Shown: positions 8,342 through 16,226, counted from the first letter of the stretch. The stretch is 29,467 nucleotides of DNA from Chloroflexota bacterium (GCA_002719425.1 PBHA01000012.1:9876-39342); one strand, 5' to 3'. Notes: generated by a model not told the origin, from the letters alone. Made by a program: numbers and translations.

Positions 8342-9343
8342 ATGAAAATCGCAATATTAAAAAAACCATATTGTATTGAAATTGAAGAAAAAAAATTAAA
8401 AGCTAAATTAGCACCTGATGAGATTCGTGCTAAAACTGTTGTTAGTGCATTAAAACTAGGAACTGATAGAGGTAATTATGAGGGTGCTGAGGACGTTCCA
8501 GGTGCTCCTACATATCCAAGATGGGTAGGAGATTCAAACATTGCAATCGTTCAAGAGATTGGTTCTGATGTAGTCGAGTTTAAAGTAGGGGATAGAGTAG
8601 TTTCCCAAAATCCTCATCAATCCGAATGGATTGCAAAAGAAAGTACAAATATTTGCATAATTCCAGAGGGAGTAAAAGATGAAGATGCAGTATGGTCAAC
8701 TCTATATACATTAAGTGCTTATTGTTATACTAAGGCAAATTTTATACCTGGAGAAAATGTTGCTGTAGTAGGATTGGGTATTTTGGGTCTAGGAGCAGTC
8801 GCTATGGGGCCTGTTTTTGGAGCAAAAAAAACTATAGCTGTAGGAAATAGTGAAGTAAGAAATGATATGGCAAAAAAAATGGGAGCAGACCATTCTGTTT
8901 TAAGTAACTCAAAAACATTAGAAGAAGAAATGTATCAATTGACTGATAATGAAGGCGTTGATTTAGTAATTCTTACTGCTAACCCATGGGATGCATATAT
9001 TTCAAGTTTGAAATCTGTGAGGCCAGAAGGAAGAATTTCTATAGTTGCATTGTCTGGAAGAGGAGAGGAAGATAAAGCATTTAACCCTTTTCCAATGGAG
9101 CACTTCTATAACAAAGGAATAAGTATTATAGCCGTTAATGGAGCCTTTGGTTATCAATATCCAAATAATAATAGATTTTCATGGAAAGATAGATGTAATA
9201 GCATTTTATCTTATATGAATAAAAATAAACTTAATCCAAGTATTTTGAATACTCATAGAATGTCATATGAAAAAATACCTGAAGCTTACGATATGATGAC
9301 GAAAAGAGACAAAAGTATGTTAGGCGTGATTTTTGACTGGTAA
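8342..9343 (+). CDS. Medium-chain dehydrogenase/reductase, zinc-free
   Basis: 333-residue MDR-superfamily oxidoreductase. The N-terminal catalytic-fold half has the family's 'VVEFKVGDRVVS' turn (about 77-88), and a Rossmann nucleotide-binding site follows with GLGILGLG at about 144-151. The GHE motif and both zinc cysteine sets of true alcohol dehydrogenases are absent (the equivalent region reads 'RWVGDSNIAIVQEIGSD'), so it resembles quinone reductase/reductase-type members that use NAD(P)H without zinc. The C-terminal part ends in 'EAYDMMTKRDKSMLGVIFDW', the usual last helix and strand. It starts a two-gene run with the GNAT-like gene 3 bases downstream and is divergent from the aminotransferase. 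The three could form one small pathway, which is inference; the substrate is unknown. Confidence 0.82.
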   Translation: MKIAILKKPYCIEIEEKKLKAKLAPDEIRAKTVVSALKLGTDRGNYEGAEDVPGAPTYPRWVGDSNIAIVQEIGSDVVEFKVGDRVVSQNPHQSEWIAKESTNICIIPEGVKDEDAVWSTLYTLSAYCYTKANFIPGENVAVVGLGILGLGAVAMGPVFGAKKTIAVGNSEVRNDMAKKMGADHSVLSNSKTLEEEMYQLTDNEGVDLVILTANPWDAYISSLKSVRPEGRISIVALSGRGEEDKAFNPFPMEHFYNKGISIIAVNGAFGYQYPNNNRFSWKDRCNSILSYMNKNKLNPSILNTHRMSYEKIPEAYDMMTKRDKSMLGVIFDW

Positions 9344-9346
9344 CTT

Positions 9347-10201
9347 ATGAAAAAAATATCAAAAAATTTAGACCAGACAGTAAAATTATGGATAAAAAAT
9401 AATATACCTAATTATGAGCAGTGTGAATCAAATATTTATGTAGGAGAATTAAATAAATATTCATCTGAATCTTCTACTATTGGCACTGAACCATTAGCTG
9501 GGCATGGTTTCAAAGACTCTATTTGGATTTTTGAATATGATCAAAATATTTATCTTGGAGTTGATAATGATGCTAGGCAAGAAGTTCAAGACTTTTTGTC
9601 AAAAACACATAAGGATATGATCTTTTCTTCGTATGGAACTTATGAACTATCAAGAATAACTCACAAATTTGGATACTATGTATGGGGTCCTTCATGGGTT
9701 TTGTTTGCTGAAGAAGATGATTGGATTGATATAAATAAGCATGACGTAGAAGTTTTATCAAGAAATGAATTTAATAAAATTGTCGATAAAAAAGTTTTTT
9801 GGCATAATGATTTCAATTGTCTTAAAGCATTTTCTGTAATTGAAAATGAAAAAATTATAGCTTCAGCTACTCTTACTGATATAGGCAATAATTTTGTGGA
9901 GATTGGAGTTGATACTCATCCTGATTCACAATTATCAGGTTTAGGAAGTACAGTTTACTCAGCTGCTGGAAGATGGGCTTTTCAAAATGGGATGATTCCT
10001 TTTAGTTCAGTAGGCCCTTTTAATATCCCATCTACAAGAACTCAGATAAATTCTGGTATGAAATATGTAGGAGTTGATATGACTGGCACAAAACAATTTG
10101 CTGTTCCCCCCCAACCTTTAGGAAGACCTTCAAAGGAAATTAATGTTGTTGATTACTACCCTGAATGGGCAAAAAATCCCGATATATCTCCAAAAAAATA
10201 G
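9347..10201 (+). CDS. GNAT-like acyltransferase domain protein
   Basis: 284 residues, soluble. The C-terminal half (about 160-245) looks like a GNAT N-acyltransferase core of the kind seen in the 'GNAT acetyltransferase' family with an N-terminal extension: strands 'KAFSVIENEKIIASATL' and 'NFVEIGVDTHP', then a glycine-rich acyl-CoA turn 'QLSGLGSTVYSAAGRWAF' (about 195-212), and 'GPFNIPSTRTQINSGMKYVG', where the N-[IV]-x-S...-G-[FM] pattern of GNAT helix 4 is present. The N-terminal 150 residues are not recognised. The start ATG lies 3 bases after the MDR gene's stop, so the two are co-transcribed and probably coupled. The substrate is unknown; with the neighbouring aminotransferase an amino group made there could be the acceptor, but that is speculation. 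Confidence 0.65.
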   Translation: MKKISKNLDQTVKLWIKNNIPNYEQCESNIYVGELNKYSSESSTIGTEPLAGHGFKDSIWIFEYDQNIYLGVDNDARQEVQDFLSKTHKDMIFSSYGTYELSRITHKFGYYVWGPSWVLFAEEDDWIDINKHDVEVLSRNEFNKIVDKKVFWHNDFNCLKAFSVIENEKIIASATLTDIGNNFVEIGVDTHPDSQLSGLGSTVYSAAGRWAFQNGMIPFSSVGPFNIPSTRTQINSGMKYVGVDMTGTKQFAVPPQPLGRPSKEINVVDYYPEWAKNPDISPKK

Positions 10202-10395
10202 AATTTAAATTAACTTTTTCTATAAAAAAAGACTAAAAAAAATTAGTTTAAAGTTGCAAAATCTATTTTTTTATTTTAAGGTGGTTGAAATATAAAAATT
10301 TGAGTTCAAATTTTAGGTTATAAAAGTATTCTATTAGATTTACTTTTAAAAGTTATTTTTGAACGCATTTTTTTAAACAAGTAATAGGGGGATAT
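10202..10395 (+). promoter_or_regulatory. Intergenic region upstream of the second binding protein
   Basis: 194 very AT-rich bases between the GNAT-like gene and the binding-protein gene. A promoter is expected because the downstream gene looks highly expressed and unrelated to the gene before it. TATAAA-like hexamers occur (for example 10319-10324), but none has a convincingly spaced -35 box. AGGGGGA at 10386-10392 is the ribosome site, 3 bases before ATG 10396 and 12 before ATG 10405. No riboswitch-like structure is seen. Confidence 0.4.
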
Positions 10396-12222
10396 ATGGT
10401 TAAATCCATGAAATTAATCATCTCAATGATGGTTATCTCTATGATGTTATTTGCTGTAGGTTGTGGTGGCGATGACGATTCTGCTAGTGATTCTAGCTCT
10501 TCATCATCTTCAACAACATCTGCTGCAAGTTCATCTTCTTCTTCAGCATCAGCTGCTCCAAGTGGAGGTTCTGGTGGAGGAGAAGTTAAGATAGCAGTTT
10601 CAAGGCTGAACCCTGGTATTGGTACTCCACAATTCTGTACAGCAGGTTGTGCTGAGAACTTATATCTAGCGAGTGTTCAAGAAACTCTATTTAGACCTGA
10701 ATTTGGGGATAATATGGGAACGAAACCTGAAGCAGGAGTACTAGCTACTGGCTGGACACTTGCAGATGATGTTTCATACCTAGAATTTGATCTAAAGAAA
10801 GGTGTTCCTTTCCACGGTGATTGGGGAGAAATGACAGCCGATGACGTTGTTTTCTCATTTAACAACGCTAACGCTGCAACTAACCCAGAATCTGTGCACG
10901 GACAAGCCGGAGACTTTGCTCCACTTATAGCTAATTTAGAAAAAATTGATGACTATACTGTAAGAATGAATTATGCAAACTATGATTCAAGAGGTATAAG
11001 ACATAGATTTAGTACATTCTGGCAGACAGCTGGAATTGTTTCTAAAAAAGCATTTGATGACTTAGGTGCAGACGGTATGAGAGATGTTTTAGCTGGTACA
11101 GGTCCATATGAGGTTGAATCATGGGTTGACTCAGATAAAGCAGTTACTCATAAAGTTGAAGGGCACCACAGAGTGGATGCTAGTGTTGAAACTGTAGTTT
11201 GGCAACAAGTTGCAGAAGCTTCAACAAGAAGAGCAATGTTAGAAACAGGAGAAGCTGTTATCGTTCTTCCTGCTTTGAAAGACTGGAAAGAATTAGAATC
11301 TAAAGGTTTTGTAAGAAGTACAGGAACAGGTAATGTTATCCAAAGAAATATTGGTCTTACAGGTAACTACTGGGAATCAAACAGGTACTATGATGACAAA
11401 GTTCTTGAAAGAGAATGTCATGATAAAGCTTGGGTAGGATGTCCAGGAGATGCTACAAGTATGGAAAATGCTAGATTAGTAAGACAAGCTCTTGCTCACT
11501 CTATTGATAGAGAAGGTTTAGTAGACTCTGTAATGGATGGATTTGGTGGACCAATTTACCAAGCTTACTCACCTAGTACAGAAAATCCAAACTTTAAACA
11601 AGGAGATTATACAGACTGTGACACACCTGGATGTGACATTGGTGGTTGGGTAATTCCATATGATGTTGACTATGCTAAGTCTTTAATGGCTGAAGCTGGT
11701 TACGCAGATGGTTTCGCAATGGAAAATGTTTGGACAGGACCTCCTGGTGCACCAACAGAGCTAATGACAGCTATTGCTGGTGGATGGAAAGCTACTCTAG
11801 GAGTAGATGTTACTCTAAACAACGCAGTTTATTCTACATACCGACCTGGTTTGGTAGCTAGATCTACATCAGAGCCTTTTGTAGGTTGTGGTGATGACTC
11901 TAACTATGCATTCCCATGGGACTGGGCTAGAGGATTCGTAATGAGTTCATGGTCTGACGGTGGTTATGGTGTAGGAATGGAAGTCCCTTTTGCAGCTGAG
12001 AACTATGCAAAAGTGGCGAAATCCACAGATAAAGAAGAAAGAATTTCCTTAAATAATGCTTTCGCTGATGAAGCTTACAGACAAGCTCTATGTGTTGGAA
12101 TAGTGTTAGAGCCTGTAACTGTAATGTATAACCCAGATGTTGTAGCTAGTTGGGAACCACTACCAAATGCTAATGGTAACCTAAATGGTATTAACAATAT
12201 CGAATCACTAGTTCTTAAGTAA
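10396..12222 (+). CDS. ABC transporter substrate-binding lipoprotein, family 5
   Basis: 608-residue extracellular solute-binding protein of the peptide/nickel (SBP_bac_5) family. A signal peptide ends in a lipobox (FAVGC, Cys23), followed by a low-complexity linker of about 40 residues rich in Ser, Ala and Gly (24-62) that tethers the protein to the membrane. Family landmarks include 'TGWTLADDVSYLEFDLKKGV', 'FHGDWGEMTADDVVFSFNNA', 'GTGPYEVESW' and 'VRQALAHSIDREGLVDSVMDG'. Six cysteines lie in the mature part, several in close pairs (for example 'QFCTAGCAE' and 'DCDTPGCDIG'), suggesting disulfides. Base use looks visibly less AT-rich than the permease genes, as expected of an abundant protein. 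Met1 at 10396 or Met4 at 10405 may be the start. It heads a second importer with the permeases from 12288; the substrate is not known. Confidence 0.94.
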   Translation: MVKSMKLIISMMVISMMLFAVGCGGDDDSASDSSSSSSSTTSAASSSSSSASAAPSGGSGGGEVKIAVSRLNPGIGTPQFCTAGCAENLYLASVQETLFRPEFGDNMGTKPEAGVLATGWTLADDVSYLEFDLKKGVPFHGDWGEMTADDVVFSFNNANAATNPESVHGQAGDFAPLIANLEKIDDYTVRMNYANYDSRGIRHRFSTFWQTAGIVSKKAFDDLGADGMRDVLAGTGPYEVESWVDSDKAVTHKVEGHHRVDASVETVVWQQVAEASTRRAMLETGEAVIVLPALKDWKELESKGFVRSTGTGNVIQRNIGLTGNYWESNRYYDDKVLERECHDKAWVGCPGDATSMENARLVRQALAHSIDREGLVDSVMDGFGGPIYQAYSPSTENPNFKQGDYTDCDTPGCDIGGWVIPYDVDYAKSLMAEAGYADGFAMENVWTGPPGAPTELMTAIAGGWKATLGVDVTLNNAVYSTYRPGLVARSTSEPFVGCGDDSNYAFPWDWARGFVMSSWSDGGYGVGMEVPFAAENYAKVAKSTDKEERISLNNAFADEAYRQALCVGIVLEPVTVMYNPDVVASWEPLPNANGNLNGINNIESLVLK

Positions 12223-12247
12223 TACAAAATAAGTAATGCTTATAATT

Positions 12248-12273
12248 ATGGTCGCTCCTAATGGGGCGACCAT
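12248..12273 (+). promoter_or_regulatory. GC-rich hairpin without T-run between binding protein and permease
   Basis: An 11-bp stem (12248-12258 with 12263-12273, arm ATGGTCGCTCC, one G-T wobble) with a TAAT loop, extendable by two A-T pairs. No T-tract follows; instead the sequence runs into the next gene's ribosome site. It is thus not a standard terminator, and by analogy with intercistronic hairpins after other binding-protein genes it may stabilise the upstream transcript. That function is inferred. Confidence 0.7.
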
Positions 12274-12277
12274 AAAT

Positions 12278-12282
12278 GAGGA
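12278..12282 (+). promoter_or_regulatory. Ribosome binding site fixing the permease start at 12288
   Basis: GAGGA lies 5 bases before ATG 12288. An in-frame ATG at 12276 sits upstream of this site, directly on the foot of the hairpin, and has no ribosome site of its own. 12288 is therefore the better start. Confidence 0.7.
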
Positions 12283-12287
12283 AAAAA

Positions 12288-13289
12288 ATGGGAAAATATA
12301 TTTTAAGAAGATTTTTATTTAGCTTCTTTACATTGATAGGAGCTACTGCAATAGTTTTTGGTCTTTCAAGAGCTGTTGGAGATCCTAGAGACCTATTCGC
12401 TCAAGAAGGTGGATATGGAGTAACTGAAGAAACTTATGAGCATCTGACCAAGATGCTAAATCTAGACAAACCTCTTTATATGCAATATTTTATTTGGTTA
12501 GGAAAAACAGTTCGAGGAGATTTAGGTAGGTCTTTACTAGGACAAAAAGATGTAGCTGACCTAATAGGTGAAAAAGTACTGAATACTCTTGAACTAACTA
12601 TTTTTTCTTGGATTTTGTCCACTCTTATTGGAATACCGTTAGGGGTAATATCCGCTATTAAGCGGGGTTCGATATGGGATTGGGCAGGTAGATTTTTGGC
12701 TCTTATAGGGCAAGCAGCTCCTCCATTTGTAATAGCTATAGTAGGAATTCTAATTTTTGCTGTAAAGTTAGGATGGTTGCCAGCTGGAAGCGGGGAGTCT
12801 TATTTAATAAAAGGATTTTTCAGGGGTATTTCTTCAGGAGATTTCTCTCTAGTTCCTGCATTCTTTTCAGGAGGATGGAAGCATTATGTTTTGCCTGTTG
12901 GAACTTTAGGACTTGCAGCATCTGCAAGTTATTTAAGATTAACAAGATCTTCTATGTTAGAGATCTTAGACTCAGAATATATCAAATTAGCGCGAGCAAA
13001 GGGAGTTCCTGAACGTGTAGTAATATGGAAACATGCTTTGAAAAATGCTCTTATTCCACCTTTAACTTTAGCAGCTCTTATTTTTGTAGGATTTTTGACT
13101 GGAACTATTATAGTAGAAACAGTATTTGTTTGGCCAGGATTAGGCTTGTTGGCTACCACAGCAGTGTCAGAGAATGATTTTCCTGTAATGACAGGATCAG
13201 TATTATTATTTGCAGTTTTTTATGCAATTGTTATTTTTATTTCAGACTTAACCTATGGATTTGTTGATCCTAGAATAAGATACTCATAG
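12288..13289 (+). CDS. Peptide/nickel-type ABC transporter permease (DppB-like)
   Basis: 333-residue inner-membrane permease of the second importer. It begins MGKYILRRFLFSFFTLIGAT, the family's first helix, continues through the extracytoplasmic 'MLNLDKPLYMQYFIWLG' segment and 'GDLGRSLLGQKDVADLI', and has the coupling loop 'YIKLARAKGVPERVVIWKHA' that docks on the ATPase. The last helices end in 'DLTYGFVDPRIRYS'. It is clearly related to but distinct from the permease at 896-1888: the loops differ and this one looks closer to the common DppB form. The start at 12288 rather than 12276 follows from the ribosome site. The next permease starts 9 bases after its stop. Confidence 0.92.
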   Translation: MGKYILRRFLFSFFTLIGATAIVFGLSRAVGDPRDLFAQEGGYGVTEETYEHLTKMLNLDKPLYMQYFIWLGKTVRGDLGRSLLGQKDVADLIGEKVLNTLELTIFSWILSTLIGIPLGVISAIKRGSIWDWAGRFLALIGQAAPPFVIAIVGILIFAVKLGWLPAGSGESYLIKGFFRGISSGDFSLVPAFFSGGWKHYVLPVGTLGLAASASYLRLTRSSMLEILDSEYIKLARAKGVPERVVIWKHALKNALIPPLTLAALIFVGFLTGTIIVETVFVWPGLGLLATTAVSENDFPVMTGSVLLFAVFYAIVIFISDLTYGFVDPRIRYS

Positions 13290-13298
13290 AGGATTCAT

Positions 13299-14234
13299 AT
13301 GACTTTATCAACAAAAATCGGTATAGATAAACCTTCTTACTTAGAAAAAAACCTTCCTCTTTATAAGCAATTGATTGGTGTTGTTAAATTTTTTCAAAGA
13401 TGGCCTGTAATTCCAATAGTTATGTTATCTATTTTAGTTTTGTTAGCTGTTTTTGCTGATGTAACAGGATATGATCCTGAATTACCAGCATTAAGAGACA
13501 GGACTCTTCCATTATTTTCAGAGCCAGTTGATCCATTAACTAAAGACTTAACTCGACATTGGTTAGGAGCAGATCAATTTGGTAGAGATACCCTAACTAG
13601 GATTATGCATGGAGCAAGAATTACTCTCTATGTATTAGTTATATCAGCAGTTAGCGGAACTATTATAGGAACAACTTATGGACTTGTGGCAGGATTCTTT
13701 GGAGGTGTTATAGATGATATTTTAATGAGAATTTTAGACTTAGTTTATTCTATTCCTTTCTTGTTACTAGCCTTAGTTGCAGCAGTTGTTTTTGATCCTT
13801 CGTTACTGGTGGTTATTATTCTTCTGGCATTTCTGGCATGGCCAGCTTTTGTAAGAAATGTTAGAGCAGAAGTTCTAACGTTGAAAGAACGTGATTATAT
13901 TATGTATGCTAGAGTAGCAGGAGCATCTAGAGTAAGATTATTACTTACCCATTTACTCCCAGGAGTAATAAATACAGTTATTGTAATTGCAACTTTGAGA
14001 ATTGGTCAATTGATTCTTGCAGAGGCTTCATTAAGTTTCTTAGGAGCAGGAGTTCCGCCACCCACACCAGTGTGGGGAGCTTTAGTAGCTGAAGGAAGAG
14101 ATTATCTAAATAGTGCTTGGTGGGTCTCTATGTTTCCAAGTGTAGGGATATTCTTAGTAGTTATGTCCTTAAATTTTCTAGGTGATTGGTTTAGAGATAG
14201 ATTTGATCCAAGATTGAGACAATTAGGAAGTTAA
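13299..14234 (+). CDS. Peptide/nickel-type ABC transporter permease (DppC-like)
   Basis: 311-residue partner permease, of ordinary family length and lacking the long insert of the DppC-like protein at 1891-3054. A cytoplasmic N-terminus precedes the first helix (about 36-52). The signature 'HWLGADQFGRDTLTRIMHGA' follows, then five helices, with the coupling loop 'RDYIMYARVAGASRVRLLLTH' and the closing 'GDWFRDRFDPRLRQLGS'. AGAGGATT upstream of ATG 13299 is the ribosome site. No ATPase genes follow, so this importer must borrow ATPases; those at 3056-5169 are the nearest candidates. Confidence 0.93.
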   Translation: MTLSTKIGIDKPSYLEKNLPLYKQLIGVVKFFQRWPVIPIVMLSILVLLAVFADVTGYDPELPALRDRTLPLFSEPVDPLTKDLTRHWLGADQFGRDTLTRIMHGARITLYVLVISAVSGTIIGTTYGLVAGFFGGVIDDILMRILDLVYSIPFLLLALVAAVVFDPSLLVVIILLAFLAWPAFVRNVRAEVLTLKERDYIMYARVAGASRVRLLLTHLLPGVINTVIVIATLRIGQLILAEASLSFLGAGVPPPTPVWGALVAEGRDYLNSAWWVSMFPSVGIFLVVMSLNFLGDWFRDRFDPRLRQLGS

Positions 14235-14285
14235 TTTATTTAGTTATAATTAAATTATCTAATTATATTAAGGAAATTTAGTATA

Positions 14286-14966
14286 GTGAATTTATTTAAT
14301 TTAGTAATGAATAACACCAAAGTTATTCTTACTCCCAAGAATGCACTTTCTACATATAATCAAACCAAAGTACGATATCACATAGTTACAGAACCTTTGT
14401 ACAAGGAAGTTTCAGAATATAAATCAGAAGAATCTGTAATAAGGCATGGTTTAGTCACAGCTCAAACCCCTCAGGTCGTAACAAATGATTTTCTTTATAG
14501 AATGTCAGGCTTCGGAGATGAAGCTAAAAAATTCTTAAAAGAACTTGGCAATGTATTAGGAAATAATGAACCTGCGTTACTTTATAATTATAAAAATGAA
14601 TCAACAGACTTGGAAATAGTCTCAGGAAACCCTACAGAAGTTTCTGAAAGAATTAAATCTAGATTAATCAACAGTAATACCAATCATGCTGTTATCAGAG
14701 GGATTAATAATCTTTGGGATGTTTCATTGTTAAAATTTATTTTTGAGTATACAAAAACTTCTGCAAAGAGTAATTTTCAAGAATTAAATAGTTCTGGAAT
14801 GCTAGATGTTAAAGATGGTATTCCTGTATCGGCTAGAAAAAGAATAGAAGAATTATTTAATCAGGCTATTTTAGGGAATGTAAGGCCTCAGGATATCCAT
14901 AAAGAATTAAATGATTGGGATCTGTTTGAAGAATATCAAGACCGTTTTTTTTCTATATTCAAGTAG
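14286..14966 (+). CDS. Conserved-looking protein of unknown function
   Basis: 226 residues that I cannot assign to a family. It has no signal peptide and no membrane helix and should be soluble and cytoplasmic. The N-terminal part looks beta-rich ('TKVILTPKNALSTYNQTKVR', 'RYHIVTEPLYKEV'), with a central 'RHGLVTAQTPQVVTNDFLYR' stretch that may be an oligomerisation or binding motif. The last 90 residues appear all-helical ('SARKRIEELFNQAILGNVRP'). The start is GTG at 14286, with AGGAAA at 14271-14276; an ATG at 14307 is the alternative. It follows the second importer by 51 bases and precedes a gene-free stretch, so it may be the importer operon's last gene or stand alone. No catalytic motif is visible. 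Confidence 0.65.
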   Translation: MNLFNLVMNNTKVILTPKNALSTYNQTKVRYHIVTEPLYKEVSEYKSEESVIRHGLVTAQTPQVVTNDFLYRMSGFGDEAKKFLKELGNVLGNNEPALLYNYKNESTDLEIVSGNPTEVSERIKSRLINSNTNHAVIRGINNLWDVSLLKFIFEYTKTSAKSNFQELNSSGMLDVKDGIPVSARKRIEELFNQAILGNVRPQDIHKELNDWDLFEEYQDRFFSIFK

Positions 14967-15100
14967 CTCTATTAAGATTTTTAAAAATTATTTATTTTGA
15001 ATTTAATTTAAATAAGAAAAAATAATTAAATCAGTGAGTAAACAGAAAAAGATAATATTAGAAAACCATTAATGAATAAAGTATTAGGATATACTTGAAA

Positions 15101-15152
15101 TGCTATTGTTCACTATGGACTTCCCACTTATGTGGATTAGTGAACAATAGCA
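15101..15152 (+). repeat. 15-bp perfect inverted repeat / long hairpin
   Basis: TGCTATTGTTCACTA (15101-15115) is exactly complementary to TAGTGAACAATAGCA (15138-15152). The 22-base interior contains a second small stem, CCAC-TTAT-GTGG (15124-15135), so the transcript would form a long two-part stem-loop. No T-run follows within about 10 bases, so it is not a typical terminator. It lies about 130 bases before the pstS start and could be an operator, a structured leader or a small mobile remnant. Confidence 0.85.
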
Positions 15153-15190
15153 CCATATCTTCTTATAATTTTTATTTTTTAATTTTCATT

Positions 15191-15220
15191 TAATATATTT
15201 TTATATATTTTTATATATTT
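15191..15220 (+). repeat. 10-bp AT tandem repeat
   Basis: Three consecutive 10-base units, TAATATATTT, TTATATATTT and TTATATATTT. The period equals one helical turn, so the T-tracts are in phase and the DNA may be curved. It lies 65 bases upstream of the pstS start, near where the promoter should be. Confidence 0.8.
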
Positions 15221-15273
15221 TTAACAAATATCTACTTAATTTTTCTTAAAGTAAATTTGTAGTAAAAAAAATT

Positions 15274-15279
15274 AAGGAG
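15274..15279 (+). promoter_or_regulatory. Ribosome binding site supporting the GTG start of pstS
   Basis: AAGGAG lies 5 bases before GTG 15285. The signal peptide begins directly at this GTG, and no ATG occurs nearby in frame, so the non-ATG start is well supported. Confidence 0.8.
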
Positions 15280-15284
15280 CAATA

Positions 15285-16226
15285 GTGAAAAATTTATTTA
15301 AAAAACATTTATCAGTTTATATTTTTATTATTTTGATCATGATTTTTGGATGTTCAAATGATGAAAATACTTCTGATTCTGGTCTTTCTGGGACCATTGA
15401 GATCGATGGTTCATCAACAGTATTTCCAATTACTGTTGCTGCTGCTGAAATATTCAGAGAGTCTAATCCAGGTGTACAAATTCCCGTTGGTATTTCAGGT
15501 ACAGGTGGAGGTATGAAAAGATTCGTTGTTGGGGAAACAGCTATATCTAATGCTTCACGTGTAATAAAAGATAAAGAAGCTGCTCTTGCAGTAGAAAATG
15601 GAATAGAATTTACTGAATTAGAAGTTGCTTATGATGGACTATCTGTTGTAGTAAATAAATCTAATGACTGGATTGATTGTATAACAACAGAAGAATTAAA
15701 TCTTATTTGGGACCAAGGTTCAAAAATAAATAATTGGAATCAGGTAAGATCAAACTTTCCTGATCAAGAAATGAACCTTTATGGACCAGGAACTGATTCT
15801 GGTACATTTGATTATTTTACAGAAGTTATAAATGAAGAAGAAGGAAGAACAAGGTCTGACTACACACCTTCTGAGGATGATAATGTTTTGGTTATGGGAG
15901 TCTCAGGAGATAAAGGTTCTTTAGGGTATTTTGGTTATGCTTATTATGTAGAAAACTCTGAAAATATGAAAGTTTTATCAGTAGATGGTGGTAGTGGATG
16001 TATACATCCAAGTGAAAGTACAATTAATGATGGAACTTATTCTCCCTTAGCTCGCCCAATGTATATTTATGTAAATAATGAAGATCTTTTACGTCAAGAA
16101 GTCTATGAATTTATAAAATATTATTTGGAAAATGGAACTATGTTAGCTATAGAGGGAGGGTACGTAGGGTTGCCCTTAGAGAATTACGATGAAAGTTTAA
16201 GTCGTATTTCAAAATATCAACAATAA
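15285..16226 (+). CDS. pstS: Phosphate-binding lipoprotein PstS
   Basis: 313-residue periplasmic/extracellular phosphate-binding protein of the PstS family. A signal peptide ends in a lipobox (MIFGC, Cys23). The phosphate-binding loops are recognisable: 'IEIDGSSTVFPITVAAAE' (about 38-55), 'ISGTGGGMKRFVVGETAISN' with a family-like 'ASR' turn (about 70-92), and 'YGPGTDSGTFDYFTE', the conserved helix-capping loop. The start is GTG 15285. No pstC, pstA, pstB or phoU follows; the next gene is plsY-like, so this is an orphan binding protein whose permease must lie elsewhere. Phosphate regulation is expected from the family, but no clear Pho box is seen upstream. Confidence 0.93.
   Translation: MKNLFKKHLSVYIFIILIMIFGCSNDENTSDSGLSGTIEIDGSSTVFPITVAAAEIFRESNPGVQIPVGISGTGGGMKRFVVGETAISNASRVIKDKEAALAVENGIEFTELEVAYDGLSVVVNKSNDWIDCITTEELNLIWDQGSKINNWNQVRSNFPDQEMNLYGPGTDSGTFDYFTEVINEEEGRTRSDYTPSEDDNVLVMGVSGDKGSLGYFGYAYYVENSENMKVLSVDGGSGCIHPSESTINDGTYSPLARPMYIYVNNEDLLRQEVYEFIKYYLENGTMLAIEGGYVGLPLENYDESLSRISKYQQ

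Larger units (their letters stand above)
14967..15284 (+). other. Gene-free AT-rich region upstream of pstS
   Basis: 318 bases without a credible gene on either strand. It holds a large inverted repeat at 15101-15152, a 10-bp AT tandem repeat at 15191-15220, and the pstS ribosome site at 15274-15279. The remainder is A/T runs. I do not see a convincing promoter pair or a classical Pho box. Confidence 0.6.

Noticed and set aside
8342..9343. Zinc alcohol dehydrogenase assignment for the first MDR protein
   Set aside because: GHE and both cysteine sets are absent, so only the MDR fold is supported.
9573..9888. Minus-strand open frames within the GNAT-like gene
   Set aside because: Compositional shadows; no start signals or recognisable domains.
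10230..10250. ACTAA/TTAGT hairpin after the GNAT-like gene as a terminator
   Set aside because: Only about five A-T-rich pairs around an A-run loop; too weak to call.
14245..14267. AT-only 8-bp hairpin after the second DppC-like gene
   Set aside because: TATAATTA/TAATTATA is all A-T and weak; such palindromes are expected by chance here, and no T-run follows.
15221..15250. Pho box (TTAACA-type direct repeats) before pstS
   Set aside because: TTAA occurs at 15221, 15236 and 15246, but the spacing is 15 and 10 rather than 11, and the flanks do not match.
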